DNA of 64,000 bases from Neoarius graeffei (lineage: Eukaryota > Chordata > Actinopteri > Siluriformes > Ariidae), in assembly GCF_027579695.1 (NCBI RefSeq), contig NC_083590.1, positions 20,590,610 through 20,654,609 of the forward strand, in the 5' to 3' direction. Below are positions 11,754 to 22,995 of this stretch, one piece after another; position 1 is the stretch's first letter, and every line of letters begins with the position of its first letter. The translations under genes and the position numbers were made by a program. Under the pieces are notes generated by a model that saw nothing but the letters and a program-made list of their open reading frames with translations, searched no databases and was not told where the DNA came from.

Positions 11754-11845
11754 CAGTGTTGCCAGATACTGCTGATGTTTTCCATCCCAAAATATGTTCA
11801 AAACACGCCAAAATGCACTTAAAACCGCCCAATCTGGCAACACTG
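11754..11845. mobile_element. 92-bp hAT MITE with 8-bp target duplication
   Basis: The ends are CAGTGTTGCCAGAT and ATCTGGCAACACTG, exact inverted copies. The element is flanked by the direct repeat CTGCCAGT (11746-11753 and 11846-11853). Eight-base duplications together with a CAGNG-type start are diagnostic of hAT. It is a shortened relative of the foldback at 9580-9808. Confidence 0.9.
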
Positions 11846-11853
11846 CTGCCAGT

Positions 11854-12807
11854 CCATAGAGCCCATTGAAATAAGAAAGGTTACAGCCTGGCAGCAAAGG
11901 TGATTCTCGTAGCGAACTGCAAGTTCGTCAGACATCACTCAAATAAGTTACAGGATAGTTATGAACATAAATACAATCTTGGGCATATATTATGTTATGC
12001 AAGTTATTGTTTTAATGAGAATTCAACATCGTAGACGCCGCAGTTTGGGGAGAGAATTTTAGGGGAAGCTCGGCTTCCCTTGTTGTCTCTGAGAAATCGC
12101 CCCTGATTCATATTAAATAATTTACACCTTATACAGTGGGTCAAAATGTTTTTTTGTTTAATAAACTTTGTATTTTTCCGTCCACTTTTAATCCACATTA
12201 TTTACCTCCCTCCTCCTCCTCCTCTTCTTCCTCATCATAATCATCTCCGAGCACGTGCTCGACTGCAGTACCTCAGTCTGACTTCCGGGGGATCAGAAAG
12301 CATCTGGAAAAGTGTCACAGAAGCAACTCAAAATTATTTTTATAAGGATTTAAACAGAGAACCTGAAAACACTGATTTTATTTCTTGTTAAAATTAGCGG
12401 CTTTTTCAGTAAGTACAATACCTTTCCTCTGAGCACTGACATCCTCAGGGGGCAACTGAAGACTGTACATACTGTGCGCATACGCGTTATCTTCTAGCTC
12501 TTCGACTTAAAGCCGTTCTCAGATGATGTGTATTTATCTCCACCTAGCGGTCTGGAGTGGTGCGAACTCGGGAGCTCCTTGGAAAGAACATACGTGGTCG
12601 TGATTAATAAAAAAAAAACACATAACAAACAACACTAAATTCATTAAATTCTATCAACTGAGTTACTTTATTTCAGACAAAATGTATATCCGAGATATAG
12701 ACATTCACTCCTCTCCTCCTTCGACTTCTACTCCAACTACCGCTGCTCCGCCCACTGAGCCCTACGTAAAACTCTGGAGAGCTCACAGGCTCGTCAGATT
12801 GAAGCTA
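11854..12807. other. Unassigned, about 950 bp
   Basis: Includes a pyrimidine-rich run near 12205-12236. No coding region or element boundary is recognised. Confidence 0.35.
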
Positions 12808-13045
12808 TCCGGCCGCCATCTTACCACTCACATCGCGGAGCGGAACGGTCATTTAGGCTCCTGGAAGCAACGCAAATCTGGACAAGTTATTTATGTAGTT
12901 AGTGAGAAAAAATTACAAGAAAAATGCCTGCATGTGCAGCAGTGAAGTGTACAAACCGTCAAGTCAGCGGTTGTAGACAGACAAATCGGACATGACGCTT
13001 TAACACAAACCAAAGTCATGCGATGTGAGTGGTAAGATGACGGCT
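12808..13045. mobile_element. Short inverted-repeat element with THAP fragment
   Basis: ATCTTACCACTCACATCGC near 12817-12835 is repeated in inverse as GCGATGTGAGTGGTAAGAT near 13020-13039. The interior holds the start of a THAP coding frame (12924). True ends may lie farther out; CTCCGCCC occurs on both sides near 12745 and 13053. Confidence 0.6.
12924..12995 (+). pseudogene. Truncated THAP-domain start
   Basis: ATG at 12924 opens 23 codons that begin MPACAAVKCTNRQ, the typical first residues of a THAP domain with the first two zinc cysteines (C4 and C9). The frame ends at TGA 12993-12995, before FP, W or CSxHF could appear. This is a broken transposon-derived fragment rather than a gene. 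Confidence 0.6.
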
Positions 13046-13324
13046 AGATGGCTCCGCCCCGTTCTTCTTCTTCGAATTGAGGCGGTTTGATCACTAAAGT
13101 TATGGTGTGTTACCGCCACCTAGTGGGCTGGAATACGCACGTCAAGACATCCTTTTCAAATGAAGCGATCTTTAACTATCTAACTAATCATTAACTAACT
13201 AACCTTTCCAGTTTGCTTAATCTGTAGCCTTTTCACCAGACCTGTATCCCTACACATCCCTACCCTCACACTGCCGTTACTGCCACCTAGGTAAAAATGT
13301 TAAATAATACAGTATTGCATATGA

Positions 13325-13441
13325 TATGTTGGCACGGGGAGAACATGTAAACTCCACACAGAAAGGCCCTCGTCGGCCGCTGGGCTCGAACCCAGAACCT
13401 TCTTGCTGTGAGGCGACAGTGACACCACCGTGCCGCCGGCC
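13325..13441 (-). repeat. SINE-1 head fragment (117 bp)
   Basis: Reads in reverse as the tRNA-like head of the SINE-1 family, from the GGCGGCACGGTGGTGT end to the CATGTTCTCCCCGTG region, and is truncated there. It contains the B-box GGTTCGAGCCC in reverse. Confidence 0.85.
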
Positions 13442-13620
13442 GTTGGAACCTTATGACATGAAATATTAAAACCAGCTGGAAATGTTGCCACAAGATGGCA
13501 GTAATGATGCACTTTTATGGCTTTTGAATGCACTAGAATACAGTTTATATTATTTTGTCTACAGCTTTTGAACTGTGTGACATACAGTACTAAACCAGCT
13601 GTAAATGATTCAGGTAGGAG

Positions 13621-13622
13621 GT

Positions 13623-13667
<45 letters not shown>

Positions 13668-13693
13668 TTTTAAGATAGTTTATTAAAATATTG

Positions 13694-13747
<54 letters not shown>
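13621..13747. repeat. (ATA)n trinucleotide microsatellite, two blocks
   Basis: Two pure ATA runs, 13624-13666 and 13697-13746, are separated by a short AT-rich spacer. The reverse frame reads as polyisoleucine and is not a gene. Confidence 0.95.
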
Positions 13748-13969
13748 CACAAGCTTTGGATTTTGGACATAATAACAGCATGCATTTTTATATGAATTAA
13801 ATAAAAAGGTTTTGGAGGAGTGAAAGAGCACTGCCTGCCTGCCTGTCTGTCTGCCTTTTTGCTACTTGCTGAGGAAGATTTATAAGACTACATTAACCAT
13901 TTTCTTCTGTATACACACATACTGTACAATGGGAAAAGACAAACAAAAATATGACATTGCTTTATCCAC

Positions 13970-14077
13970 ATTCATTCATTCATTCATTCATTCATCTTCC
14001 AACAACAACAACAACAACAACAATAATAACACTACTACCACTTCTAATAATAATACAACCACCACTACATTTATTAT
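13970..14077. repeat. (CATT)n, (AAC)n and (AAT)n microsatellites
   Basis: A CATT run at 13970-13993 is followed by AAC and AAT/ACT trinucleotide runs leading directly into the element at 14078. Confidence 0.9.
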
Positions 14078-16181
14078 TAGGGCCCGAGCCCTATGGGCGA
14101 AGGCCCTATTGTTCTTGTAAGAGTTCACTATTCTTCTTCTTCTTCTTTATTTTTCTCCGCTGTTGGGCCATTTTCGGGGCGCTTGCCATGGGCGAAAACG
14201 CACGAAATTTGGCACCAGTTCCGAGAATTGCCACCGCTACTCAGAACCAGAAGCCCAAACTTGGCCGGGGCTCAGGGCCTCTATAGCGCCCCCTAAGTCG
14301 TTGTGATTTTGGCCTCCCGCATTAAGGTGCCTGGGTGCCGTGTAGTTTGTAGTAGTGGCATGCCATTTGGTACGCATATGTATCTCACTAAGCCGGACAA
14401 AAATGTAATGCCAATGCATTAGCCACGCCCAACAGGAAGTGAGGTAATTTCACTTTTGTGCGAAATGCATGGCCACGAAGACGGCGCAACTCCTCCTAGA
14501 CCGTTCATAGGAATGTCACCAAAATTGATACACATCATCTACAGACATGGCTGACAAAAGTTACTAAATACGTTTCACGTAGGATAAACTGTTCAGAAGT
14601 TATACGTCAATCAATTTTCGAGGCAAAATTTTACATGCTTAAAAATTCATAACAAATCTTCTGATTGCTCAAAACTGCTCATACTTCACACGCAAATCAC
14701 TCATTGGGCTTCTGACATGTCACCCAATTTCTGTGATGTTTCGCCACTGGGGGCGCTATTTTTGGGCAAAAATTCCAATCTTTCCTCAAATTTGGTCAAA
14801 CTTCACGGCCACCCTCTTACTACCTCCCATGTCATGTATACCACGTTTTGGAAATTTTCGTCCATGGGGGGCGCTGTTTTTGGCCGACGCAATTGCTCCA
14901 AAACGGGTTTTTGGTAAATAATTCCATAATGCTTTTCCTTCACACCACTACCTTGTGATAGTACGTTGCTGTTGTACACACTTCTTTTTCCAACTCATCA
15001 TCGCTCATGTACAGCATAGCGCCACCTACTGACATGGGAAAAACCAAAAAATTTATTCTTCAAAAATCTATATCTCATCTTCTATTTACTCAATTGTCAT
15101 CAAACTTCATACGCAAACTCTTCATAGCTCACCTGACATATACGCCAAATTTTGTGCACTTTCGCCACTGGGGGCGCTATTTTTGGGCAAAAAATCCAAT
15201 CTTTCCTCAAATTTGGTCAAACTTCACGGCCACCCTCATCCTACCTCCCATGTCATGTATACCACATTTTGGGAATTTTCGTCCATGGGGGGGCGCTGTT
15301 TTTGGCCGACGCAATTGCTCCAAAATGGGTTTTTGGTAAATAATTCCATAATGCTTTTCCTTCACACCACTACCTTGTGAAAGTACGTTGCTGTTGTAGA
15401 CACTTATTTTTCCAACTCATAATCGCTCATGTACAGCGTAGCGCCACCTACTGACATGGGGAAAACCAAAAAATTTATTCTTCAAAAATCTATATCTCAT
15501 CTTCTATTTACTCAATTGTCATCAAACTTCATACGCTAACTCTTCATAGCTCACCTAACATATACGCCAAATTTTGTGCACTTTCGCCCCTGGGGGTGCT
15601 GGTTATGGCAAAAATGATATTGCAGCTTCTGATTTGTCAAACTTGGCAAGCAAACTCTTTACAAGACCCTTATTGGGGCGCTTGCCATGGTCGACAACGC
15701 ACGAAATTTGGCTCCTTTTTCTTAGACTGCCACCGCTACTGAGAACCAGAAGCCCAGATCCAGGCGGGCCTCAGGGCCTCTATAGCGCCCCCCGAGCACC
15801 GTTCAGTGCGAGACCCTATTGTTACCATGTGTCCAATTCTGTGCTTTGTCGCCATTGTGGGAGTAACTCTTTACAAGACCCTTATTGGGGCGCTTGCCAT
15901 GGTCGACAACGCACGAAATTTGGCTCCTTTTTCTTAGACTGCCACCGCTACTGAGAACCAGAAGCCCAGATCCAGGCGGGCCTCAGGGCCTCTATAGCGC
16001 CCCCCGAGCACCGTACAGTGCGAGACCCTATTGTTACCATGTGTCCAATTCTGTGCTTTGTCGCCATTGTGGGAGTAATGTCTCTTGCCGAAGAAGCTGT
16101 GGAAGTTATTTCGCGGGGACGCATGCCCACGCCCCCCTTGGCCGCTGGCGCGAGGCCCCGTCGAGGCCGCTTGCGGCTTTA

Positions 16182-16182
<1 letters not shown>
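14078..16182 (+). mobile_element. 2.1-kb internally repetitive element between trinucleotide microsatellites
   Basis: The left end, AGGGCCCGAGCCCTATGGGC, is palindromic and leads to CCTATTGTTCTT. The right end contains the hairpin GCCGCTTGCGGC followed by TTTAATT. Between them is a ~420-bp repeat marked by GGGGGCGCTATTTTTGGGC near 14750, 15170 and (diverged) 15590, then a 220-bp duplication (GGGGCGCTTGCCATGG at about 15674 and 15888). No coding region. Terminal palindromes, internal tandem repeats and insertion in T-rich microsatellites recall non-autonomous Helentron-type elements, but this is inference. Confidence 0.6.
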
Positions 16183-16221
<39 letters not shown>

Positions 16222-16260
16222 GTAGTAGTAGTAGTAGTAACAGTGATATTATTATTATCA

Positions 16261-16313
<53 letters not shown>

Positions 16314-16345
16314 ACTACTACTACTACTAATAATAATACAACCAT

Positions 16346-16378
<33 letters not shown>

Positions 16379-16513
16379 AATATTATTATTATTATTATTA
16401 TTAGTGATATTATTATCAATAATAATAATAACACTACTACTACTACTACTAATAATAATAATACAACCACCACTACTACAATATTATTATTATTAGTGAT
16501 AAAATTATTATTG

Positions 16514-16549
<36 letters not shown>

Positions 16550-16633
16550 GTAATAATAATAATACACTACTACTACTACTACTACTAATAATAATAATAA
16601 TACAACCACCACTACATTATTATTAGTGATAAA

Positions 16634-16676
<43 letters not shown>

Positions 16677-16678
16677 GT
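16183..16678. repeat. ~500-bp ATT/AAT/ACT trinucleotide microsatellite block
   Basis: A mosaic of ATT, TAG, AAT and ACT runs in which a longer pattern (AAT run, ACT run, AATACAACCACC, ATT run, AGTGATA) recurs at least three times. The block as a whole has therefore been tandemly duplicated. Confidence 0.95.
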
Positions 16679-16699
16679 TGTATGTTTTTCCTGCTATAT

Positions 16700-17145
16700 G
16701 AAGTGGAAGTGTGCATGATAAATGTTGTACCATTAGCTGCCAGTCGGGGGCGCGCGTGGATGAGGTTCCGCACCAGGAGCGCGCCTTCAGAAGCGCGCAG
16801 TTCAGTGGGCTTTGTGCGCTCAGGGATGAAGGAGTGCAGGACCAAGTTCGCGTCCTCGCAGCGTGGACTTCTCCTGCGGGTTCATATCCAACATAAACCT
16901 ATAAACATGTCCCAGCGCTGCATGAGCTGCTCTTCTCAAGGTTTCATTCCTGTCTGTGGAAATTAAACGCGTCTGGATTTTAATGGTCTATAACTTACAA
17001 AGTGGAGCAGCTGAGAGGTTCAGGTTCATCTGCAGTGCAGCGAGCATTTTATTAAGTTGCTCATGATTGAGATCAATCAGGAACACCAGCTCCAGTGCAT
17101 AAGGAGGAGTGAGTGACCTGCACACCAGGACTGGAGTTCATCAGG
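16700..17145 (+). promoter_or_regulatory. cdk5r1: Candidate promoter and 5' untranslated exon of cdk5r1
   Basis: Local GC and CpG content rises at 16741-16880 (GGGGGCGCGCGTGGATGAG and nearby GCGCGC motifs) in otherwise AT-rich DNA, about 0.9 kb upstream of the cdk5r1 start codon. A good donor-like sequence, CAGG|GTGAGT, lies at 17142-17151. This would suit a non-coding first exon spliced to the coding exon. No TATA box was identified. Transcript data would be needed for the exact start. Confidence 0.35.
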
Positions 17146-17691
17146 GTGAGTGAGCATCAGACTCAGGTCCAGGTCAGCTTAGGAACATGCAGCTCTTCTT
17201 CTCCATCAGTAAACAGTGTGGGGATGGTTTGAGCTGTTTAGGGACATGTTTTAAACAGCACGCATGTGCATTTAGTTAGTTTGATGTGGTTATTGATGCC
17301 ATCTGGACTAAAGTGGATCCTGAAAATCTAGATCTGCTACAGTGTGGACTGGGACTGTGCTAAAAACTATAGGTTTATACACATAAGCTTGAGAAATTGT
17401 ATTTATTATGACTCTTGTCTTCAGTCAGATATGAAAATATTTAGATTCAGCGCTTTAATTTTTAAAGTAACAGGGAACCCACTTTCTCCTAGTATCACTC
17501 ATTTCAACTTGTAGTGGTTGACTAATTTTAAACTTGTGTATGACTCTCTTAAGGTCCGTCCATACCATTTACCACCCCTATTTGGGCATCATGGATTTCA
17601 ACCACTGAAGGAAAAACTGCATGACATCAGAACTCATCCTGTGTGACCCCATCACTCAGTTTCGTGATTAAGACTCATCAGGTTCCTCATC

Positions 17692-18654
17692 ATGGGAACT
17701 GCTTTGTCCCTCTCTCCGGGTCCCCAAAAATCTGATTACTACGACGACCGGCCTAACTCCCTCAGCCGCTACCCGAGCTTGAGCAGCCGCTCTTTGACCA
17801 CTCAGAAGGAGCATGGGCTCAAATCACGTGGACAATCCATTTTCCTGCCTGCTCTCACCTGGAAACGTCTGGTGGCCTCCACTAAGAAACGGGGTTCTTC
17901 CAAGAAAGGGTTTCCCACCAGCCAAGGAGCCATTGGAGCTCCACTTCACAACAACAACCACATCTACCAGAAGGACCCTGTCTCACACCTGAACCGGGAG
18001 AATGTAAAAAAGTCCCTCTCGTGTGCAAACCTTTCCAGCTATGATGGTCCAGCAGGTCTGGGCTTGGGATTGGGCTTGAACTTGGGCTATGTTAAGCCAC
18101 AGCAAGTTTCCTCAGTCAAAAAGGTTTCTCATGGAAACTCTTCTCCAAAACGCGTGATTGTCCAAGCATCTACCAGCGAGCTCCTGCGATGTTTGGGTGA
18201 ATTTCTATGCGGACGATGTTATCGGCTCAAGCTCCTTTCCCCCTCTGATCCGGTTCTGTGGCTACGTGCTGTAGATCGCTCACTTCTGCTCCAGGGCTGG
18301 CAGGACCAAGCCTTTGTGACACCAGCAAACGTAGTGTTCATCTATATGTTGTGCCGAGATGTGGTGGATGGTGAGGTTGTGTCCTCAGAACATGAACTCC
18401 AAGCTGTCCTTCTCACCTGCCTCTACCTGTCCTACTCATACATGGGCAATGAGATCTCTTACCCACTCAAGCCCTTCCTGGTGGAAGCAGCTAAGGAGGC
18501 GTTTTGGGACCGATGCCTGGCTATCATCAATGCCATGAGTGCCAAGATGCTGCGCATCAATGCAGATCCACATTTCTTCACTCAGGTATTTGCGGAACTG
18601 AAAAGCGAAGGTGGATGCGGACTACAGGATTATGGACGATTGTTGGATCGGTGA
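17692..18654 (+). CDS. cdk5r1: CDK5 activator 1 (p35), intact single coding exon
   Basis: Encodes 320 residues; the human protein has about 307. p35 binds and activates the neuronal kinase CDK5 and is anchored at membranes. The N-terminus MGTALSLSP matches the myristoylation signal (Gly2) shared by p35 and p39. A basic stretch, [10 protein letters not shown], follows at 63-72. [13 protein letters not shown] at 104-116 is the conserved segment before the calpain cleavage region. The cyclin-fold activation domain runs from about 154 to 303, with [45 protein letters not shown] and [11 protein letters not shown]. The C-terminus LLDR resembles p35 rather than p39 (MNLDR after a long insert). A Gly/Leu-rich run at 119-132 is specific to this copy. 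I chose the ATG at 17692 because the myristoylation motif begins there. Teleosts keep cdk5r1a and cdk5r1b; I cannot decide between them. Confidence 0.95.
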   Translation: MGTALSLSPGPQKSDYYDDRPNSLSRYPSLSSRSLTTQKEHGLKSRGQSIFLPALTWKRLVASTKKRGSSKKGFPTSQGAIGAPLHNNNHIYQKDPVSHLNRENVKKSLSCANLSSYDGPAGLGLGLGLNLGYVKPQQVSSVKKVSHGNSSPKRVIVQASTSELLRCLGEFLCGRCYRLKLLSPSDPVLWLRAVDRSLLLQGWQDQAFVTPANVVFIYMLCRDVVDGEVVSSEHELQAVLLTCLYLSYSYMGNEISYPLKPFLVEAAKEAFWDRCLAIINAMSAKMLRINADPHFFTQVFAELKSEGGCGLQDYGRLLDR

Positions 18655-20778
18655 GTGGGCAGGGAGTTGAACTTCCTCCTTCACTGTATCCCCAGTCGTA
18701 ATCTTTCTTTGTGTTCTTCTCCAAGTCCTGTTGTGAAGAATCAGTGTCTCTTAATACCTCTGTGGTGTGGTGTAAAGATCTGTAGGGTCACTTTAAACCA
18801 GTCCATCATTGTTGGGTCACAGTGTGTTGGGCACCCGACCTTATTTCAACTCTGATATCGACCTCATAGATGTTAAAACTGGATAGCGGATCTATGTTAA
18901 TTTCCGGACAGACGTGAGGTGCCTTGAGAGAGAAGCATGTTGAAGACTTTTTGGAAATCCTGCAAAATTTGCATTTCGACACGTGATCAAATGGCATCGG
19001 GTCAATAGACTGGAAGCAGTTTTCGCCAACTACAAAGGATCCTACTGCACTTTTGGGACGCTGCAATTTTGTTCCCCTTTTAATTTTCTTAAGGGGAGGA
19101 GCCGGATTAGAGATGAAACTGTGTGATGTTAAAGACGTCAGGCTGCTCACCTTTGACACGGTCCACAAGTCTGCCACCTGAGCCCTTCTTAAGCCTACAT
19201 CTCAACCTAAAACTATCCACATAACAAATGGCACACACCTGATAATACTTGACCAATGGGTAGTCCATCGGTAGTGTTGGGATACCCATCATCTTCATGG
19301 AAGAAACACTAGTTCGTCCATCTCTCCCATGGCAAAACGTTAGCAGACCGCAATGTTTTCTGAGAACGTTTCCAAGGACAAGACCAATGGAGAAAACTTT
19401 CCCGTAAAAGCGGAGTTTAATTTGCATTTTGACGCCACAATAGCAAAAAAGATGTATGTTTTAAAAATCGACAATGACTTGTCTCATAACTAAATTGAAA
19501 GTGCACCAAATTGGTTTTTGATCAGTTCATCAGGAGAGAGGTGTATACATTTATCAGCTGCTGAATTTGACTTTTTTTGTAAGAAAATCCAAGTGTGTGT
19601 GTGTCCCCATTAGCAGTTTGGTCTTGTGTTGTCCTTCCTTTTGTTTTACGAGCCCAGATTTAGGGTGCTGTGGCATTAATAAGATTAACAGATTACCCAC
19701 ACACACATAGATACACAGCACTTGTTCTTATTACCAAGCGATCCTGCTTTCAGAGTTAATCCATACCGGTTGGCCGGTGTGTTTGTTCCAAGCCTTTTTG
19801 TGTCACATGTCTGTTCTGTCCTGCTGAGGCTGATGGTCAGTGAAAAATCTGTATGTGTTTGTGTGTGCGTTTGTATTTTTGACAGGACATGCTTTAGGGA
19901 AGAAGGAAGTGTATTTTGGGTGAAGCCAATTTGAAGAGATGAGTTCAGGCATTTCTAAAAGCTGTCAGGTCACTGTGGTCATGCACATCTGACTCTTCTC
20001 CAGGTGCGTGTCCTGACGGAAGGGACATGGGGATTTTCAGGGACACAGAGAGCTTTTGTCTGTAGCTTCCTCAGTAAAACTTAGAATCGTTTCCCCAAGT
20101 TAAAGATTTACTCAAATCATTTTGATATTCAGACGAACCCCTGTTCAGTTCGGTTTCTTGAATAAAGCGAGACTTTGTTAAAAAGCACGGAAAGCGAAAA
20201 AGAAATGACAGGTGGACGAAAGTTCATTTAACTTTCATTCCAAGCATGCTTTCTAAAAAAAAAAAAGTAATTATACATACATCGACACATGATTAAACTA
20301 CATCTATAAGCTGTAGTCGTTTGGTTGTGGGTCAGATCACGAATTTGAGAAAGTAGCACGTGGCTTTGCAGTTAATCTGATTGTGTTTTACTGCAGTGCC
20401 ACAGGAGGCATCGTTCTCTACCCAGCCTACTCAAATGCATAGAAATAACACAAACAAACAAAAAAGATAATACCCTCCAGGCATTTCACAAATGTGTTAG
20501 TTTTAGTCCACGTGTACACATACATATGGCGATAATCTGTTAATCCGTTTGTACCCCAGTCAAGAACAAAAAGAAGAAAATGCAGCAAATATGTGAGTCA
20601 GATCAACAGAGATTTCTGTTTGTTCTGTCTCTTGTTCTGCCCGGGTCATCAGCAGCGCTGCCTGCTCCGACACACACTCGTTCTCGATCAGATGCTTCGC
20701 AGTACAGTTATGTAATATCTATATGAACAGCCAACAAAGCAGCAGATGACTGAAAACAATGAGAAAAGTTTTGCTGCA
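18655..20778 (+). other. cdk5r1 3' flank, probably containing its 3' UTR
   Basis: No repeat boundary is clear in this 2.1 kb. An AATAAA at 20161-20166 is a possible polyadenylation signal for cdk5r1, consistent with a long 3' UTR. The stretch 18806-19427 may be an inserted relic (separate entry). Short GT runs occur near 19594 and 19852. Confidence 0.4.
18806..19427 (-). pseudogene. Possible degenerate transposase tail (unrecognised)
   Basis: Two overlapping minus-strand frames (19107-19427 and 18806-19177) look protein-like and appear to be one coding region broken by a frameshift. The second has a Cys-rich tail, KCKFCRISKK, then a Cys and a second Cys before an acidic end. That loosely resembles the terminal Cys finger of piggyBac-type transposases. 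The resemblance is weak and the remainder is not recognised. Confidence 0.25.
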
Positions 20779-20817
20779 TAAGGGCCCGGTCTCACAACAC
20801 CGATAACTATAACTATA

Positions 20818-21345
20818 CACTACCGTTCAAAAGTTTGGGGTCACCCAGACAATTTTGTGTTTTCCATGAAAAGTCACACTTTTATTTACCACCATAAGTT
20901 GTAAAATGAATAGAAAATATAGTCAAGACATTTTTCTGGCCATTTTGAGCATTTAATCGACCCCACAAATGTGATGCTCCAGAAACTCAATCTGCTCAAA
21001 GGAAGGTCAGTTTTATAGCTTCTCTAAAGAGCTCAACTGTTTTCAGCTGTGCTAACATGATTGTACAAGGGTTTTCTAATCATCCATTAGCCTTCTGAGG
21101 CAATGAGCAAACACATTGTACCATTAGAACACTGGAGTGAGAGTTGCTGGAAATGGGCCTCTATACACCTATGGAGATATTGCACCAAAAACCAGACATT
21201 TGCAGCTAGAATAGTCATTTACCACATTAGCAATGTATAGAGTGGATTTCTGATTAGTTTAAAGTGATCTTCATTGAAAAGAACAGTGCTTTTCTTTCAA
21301 AAATAAGGACATTTCAAAGTGACCCCAAACTTTTGAATGGTAGTG
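20818..21345. mobile_element. 528-bp Tc1/mariner-type MITE
   Basis: The ends CACTACCGTTCAAAAGTTTG and CAAACTTTTGAATGGTAGTG are inverted copies, each flanked by TA (20816-20817 and 21346-21347). The interior has no coding region. It sits inside the left part of the Harbinger element, so it inserted later. Confidence 0.92.
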
Positions 21346-21495
21346 TAATTATACCTATACCTGAATTTAGTTCCAGTCTGGAGCAGTCACGCCACAACTA
21401 TAATCCCGACTATAATATCGGTTGTTGGTTTTTGCGGGAAAACGTAGCGGTTGTATGCTGTTTGTGTGCACACCCAGTGCACTCAGCAGCACACA

Positions 21496-21621
21496 ATGGC
21501 TGACAGTGACAGCGAGGAAGAGCTGCTTTTGATGCTCATTTTGCACAGAAAGCAAAGCCGAAAGGAGAAGAAAAGCAGACTCTGGGTGCATGAAATCCTG
21601 CACCACATGAACGATTGCTGA
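21496..21621 (+). pseudogene. Harbinger transposase N-terminal remnant
   Basis: ATG at 21496 opens 41 codons. The peptide starts MADSDSEEELLLM, continues with a Lys/Arg-rich stretch, and reaches RLWVHEIL, which fits the acidic-then-basic leader and R-x-WVxPI motif of PIF-Harbinger transposases. A TGA follows at 21619-21621, and the catalytic region is absent. Confidence 0.6.
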
Positions 21622-22276
21622 TCTCAGACTCCTGGCACTCCCGCATGTAACAGACCCACGCGGACAGTCAGTGGCATGACACACACAGCTATACACTGTC
21701 CATACGTAAGACACATGCCTGCATGTTTTGCTTTGAGAGTGCTAATAAATGAACCTTCACCTCCAAACAGGTAGCCTAAACTGTGGCTGACATTTTATCC
21801 TGTTTACAGTGGGCGTTCAAAGAGAAACCAGTTGAAACCGAAAGAGTGAAAGTGATTGTCATGCTGTTACCGTGCGAATATTCTTTTGTGAATGCAGAAG
21901 TGGGTGCTCAGCGCTCTGACTCAGGTGTGACTGAATAAGGTGACAAGTTTTATGTTTCATCTAATTTAAGTAATTTTAAAAAATATATTATTTGACATAG
22001 GAAAGTGTATCAGACGTGAGACCTCATGCTGCAAAATCTTTTTTACATGATCCACAGATAGTATTTGTGGCAAAGTGTGTGTAGTGTATATGGCTGTGTG
22101 CTCAGTTTAAAATGGCTCAAGACGCAGCGCAATATGACACTTCATGCTCTAAAATCTTTTTTTACATGATCTACAGCTGGTGCTGGGTCACAAAGAACGT
22201 GTATGGCATGGTTTAAAACAAATTTTAGAGTGCGCAGCCACACACACACTACACACACTCTGCCACACACACTTAC

Positions 22277-22406
22277 CAATCATACCCACTCTACTGCCAA
22301 TGATCTCCCATACATCTTCCTTTTGGGCTGTATCTTTGTACAGCTTGTGCTTTTTGTCATAAAGCATGCGATTCTTTGACACTTCGATAATCAGCTTCTC
22401 CTCCAT
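22277..22406 (-). pseudogene. First exon of a Harbinger-encoded MADF/Myb-like protein
   Basis: The minus-strand ATG at 22406 opens MEEKLIIEVSKNRMLYD, then DVWEIIGSRVGMI: the first half of a MADF DNA-binding domain (E-x-LIxxV, LYD/N, WxxI). The exon would end at 22277 at a perfect donor, G|GTAAGT (22276-22271 in reverse). No second exon is visible inside the element, so the gene is broken. Its partner is the transposase remnant at 21496, facing it. Confidence 0.7.
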
Positions 22407-22693
22407 TGATGCAACAAAGATGTACAAAGCTGCCCGGGAAAAATAGCACATGCTCAGACAATGTCACATGTAAACAATTACTTGATTGGTCAGATGTTTT
22501 ATCGGATCAGGTCCAGGCCTGGAAAAATTGCTCCAGAAGCAATTTCACTGATACGGATAAACCCGGGCCTGGGCTATAGGTATCGTTATCGGTCTGGTGT
22601 GAGCATCAACCACATAAACTGTAGGGGACTGATTTATTTATAGCTGATAGTTATGATAGATATGATAGTTATCGGTGTTGTCTGAATGGGCCT

Positions 22694-22995
22694 TAACATG
22701 TTATCAAATATCAGTGCTTCCTTCCCAATAAACTTCCCAATCCTGGATATTCCACACACCTCCATTGCTCCAATGTCCGTCCAGTGCTTACATATGACGC
22801 AGGGAAATGCTGAAAGTTTTGATTCTCAAATAAGTAGTTTAAGTTTAGAGCCTTCTAACAACTCTGATTTAATTGCAATTAAAACATTGACAAGCCTTTC
22901 TCTTCCATTACCAACAACACTACCAATACTATTGACTCCAATACCTTGAGTCGCCTTTTTAAATTAAATCTTTTTTAAATTATAGGATTACTGTA
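22694..22995. other. Unassigned, 300 bp
   Basis: No feature recognised between the Harbinger end and the SINE-1 copy. Confidence 0.35.

Larger units (their letters stand above)
20782..22693. mobile_element. PIF-Harbinger deletion derivative (1.9 kb)
   Basis: The ends are inverted copies: GACAACACCGATAACTAT-type sequence (left, CTCACAACACCGATAACTAT at 20791-20810; right, reverse of ATAGTTATCGGTGTTGTC at 22665-22682), each preceded by (A)GGCCC. The flanking bases are TAA/TTA, suiting the 3-bp AT-rich target of Harbinger. Inside are the start of a transposase-like frame on the plus strand (21496) and the first exon of a MADF protein on the minus strand (22277-22406). Harbinger elements typically carry these two genes. 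Most of both genes is deleted, so this copy cannot move on its own. Confidence 0.75.

Noticed and set aside
13300-13785. 161-codon minus-strand frame with polyisoleucine and polytyrosine
   Set aside because: Comes from ATA microsatellites joined to a SINE head.
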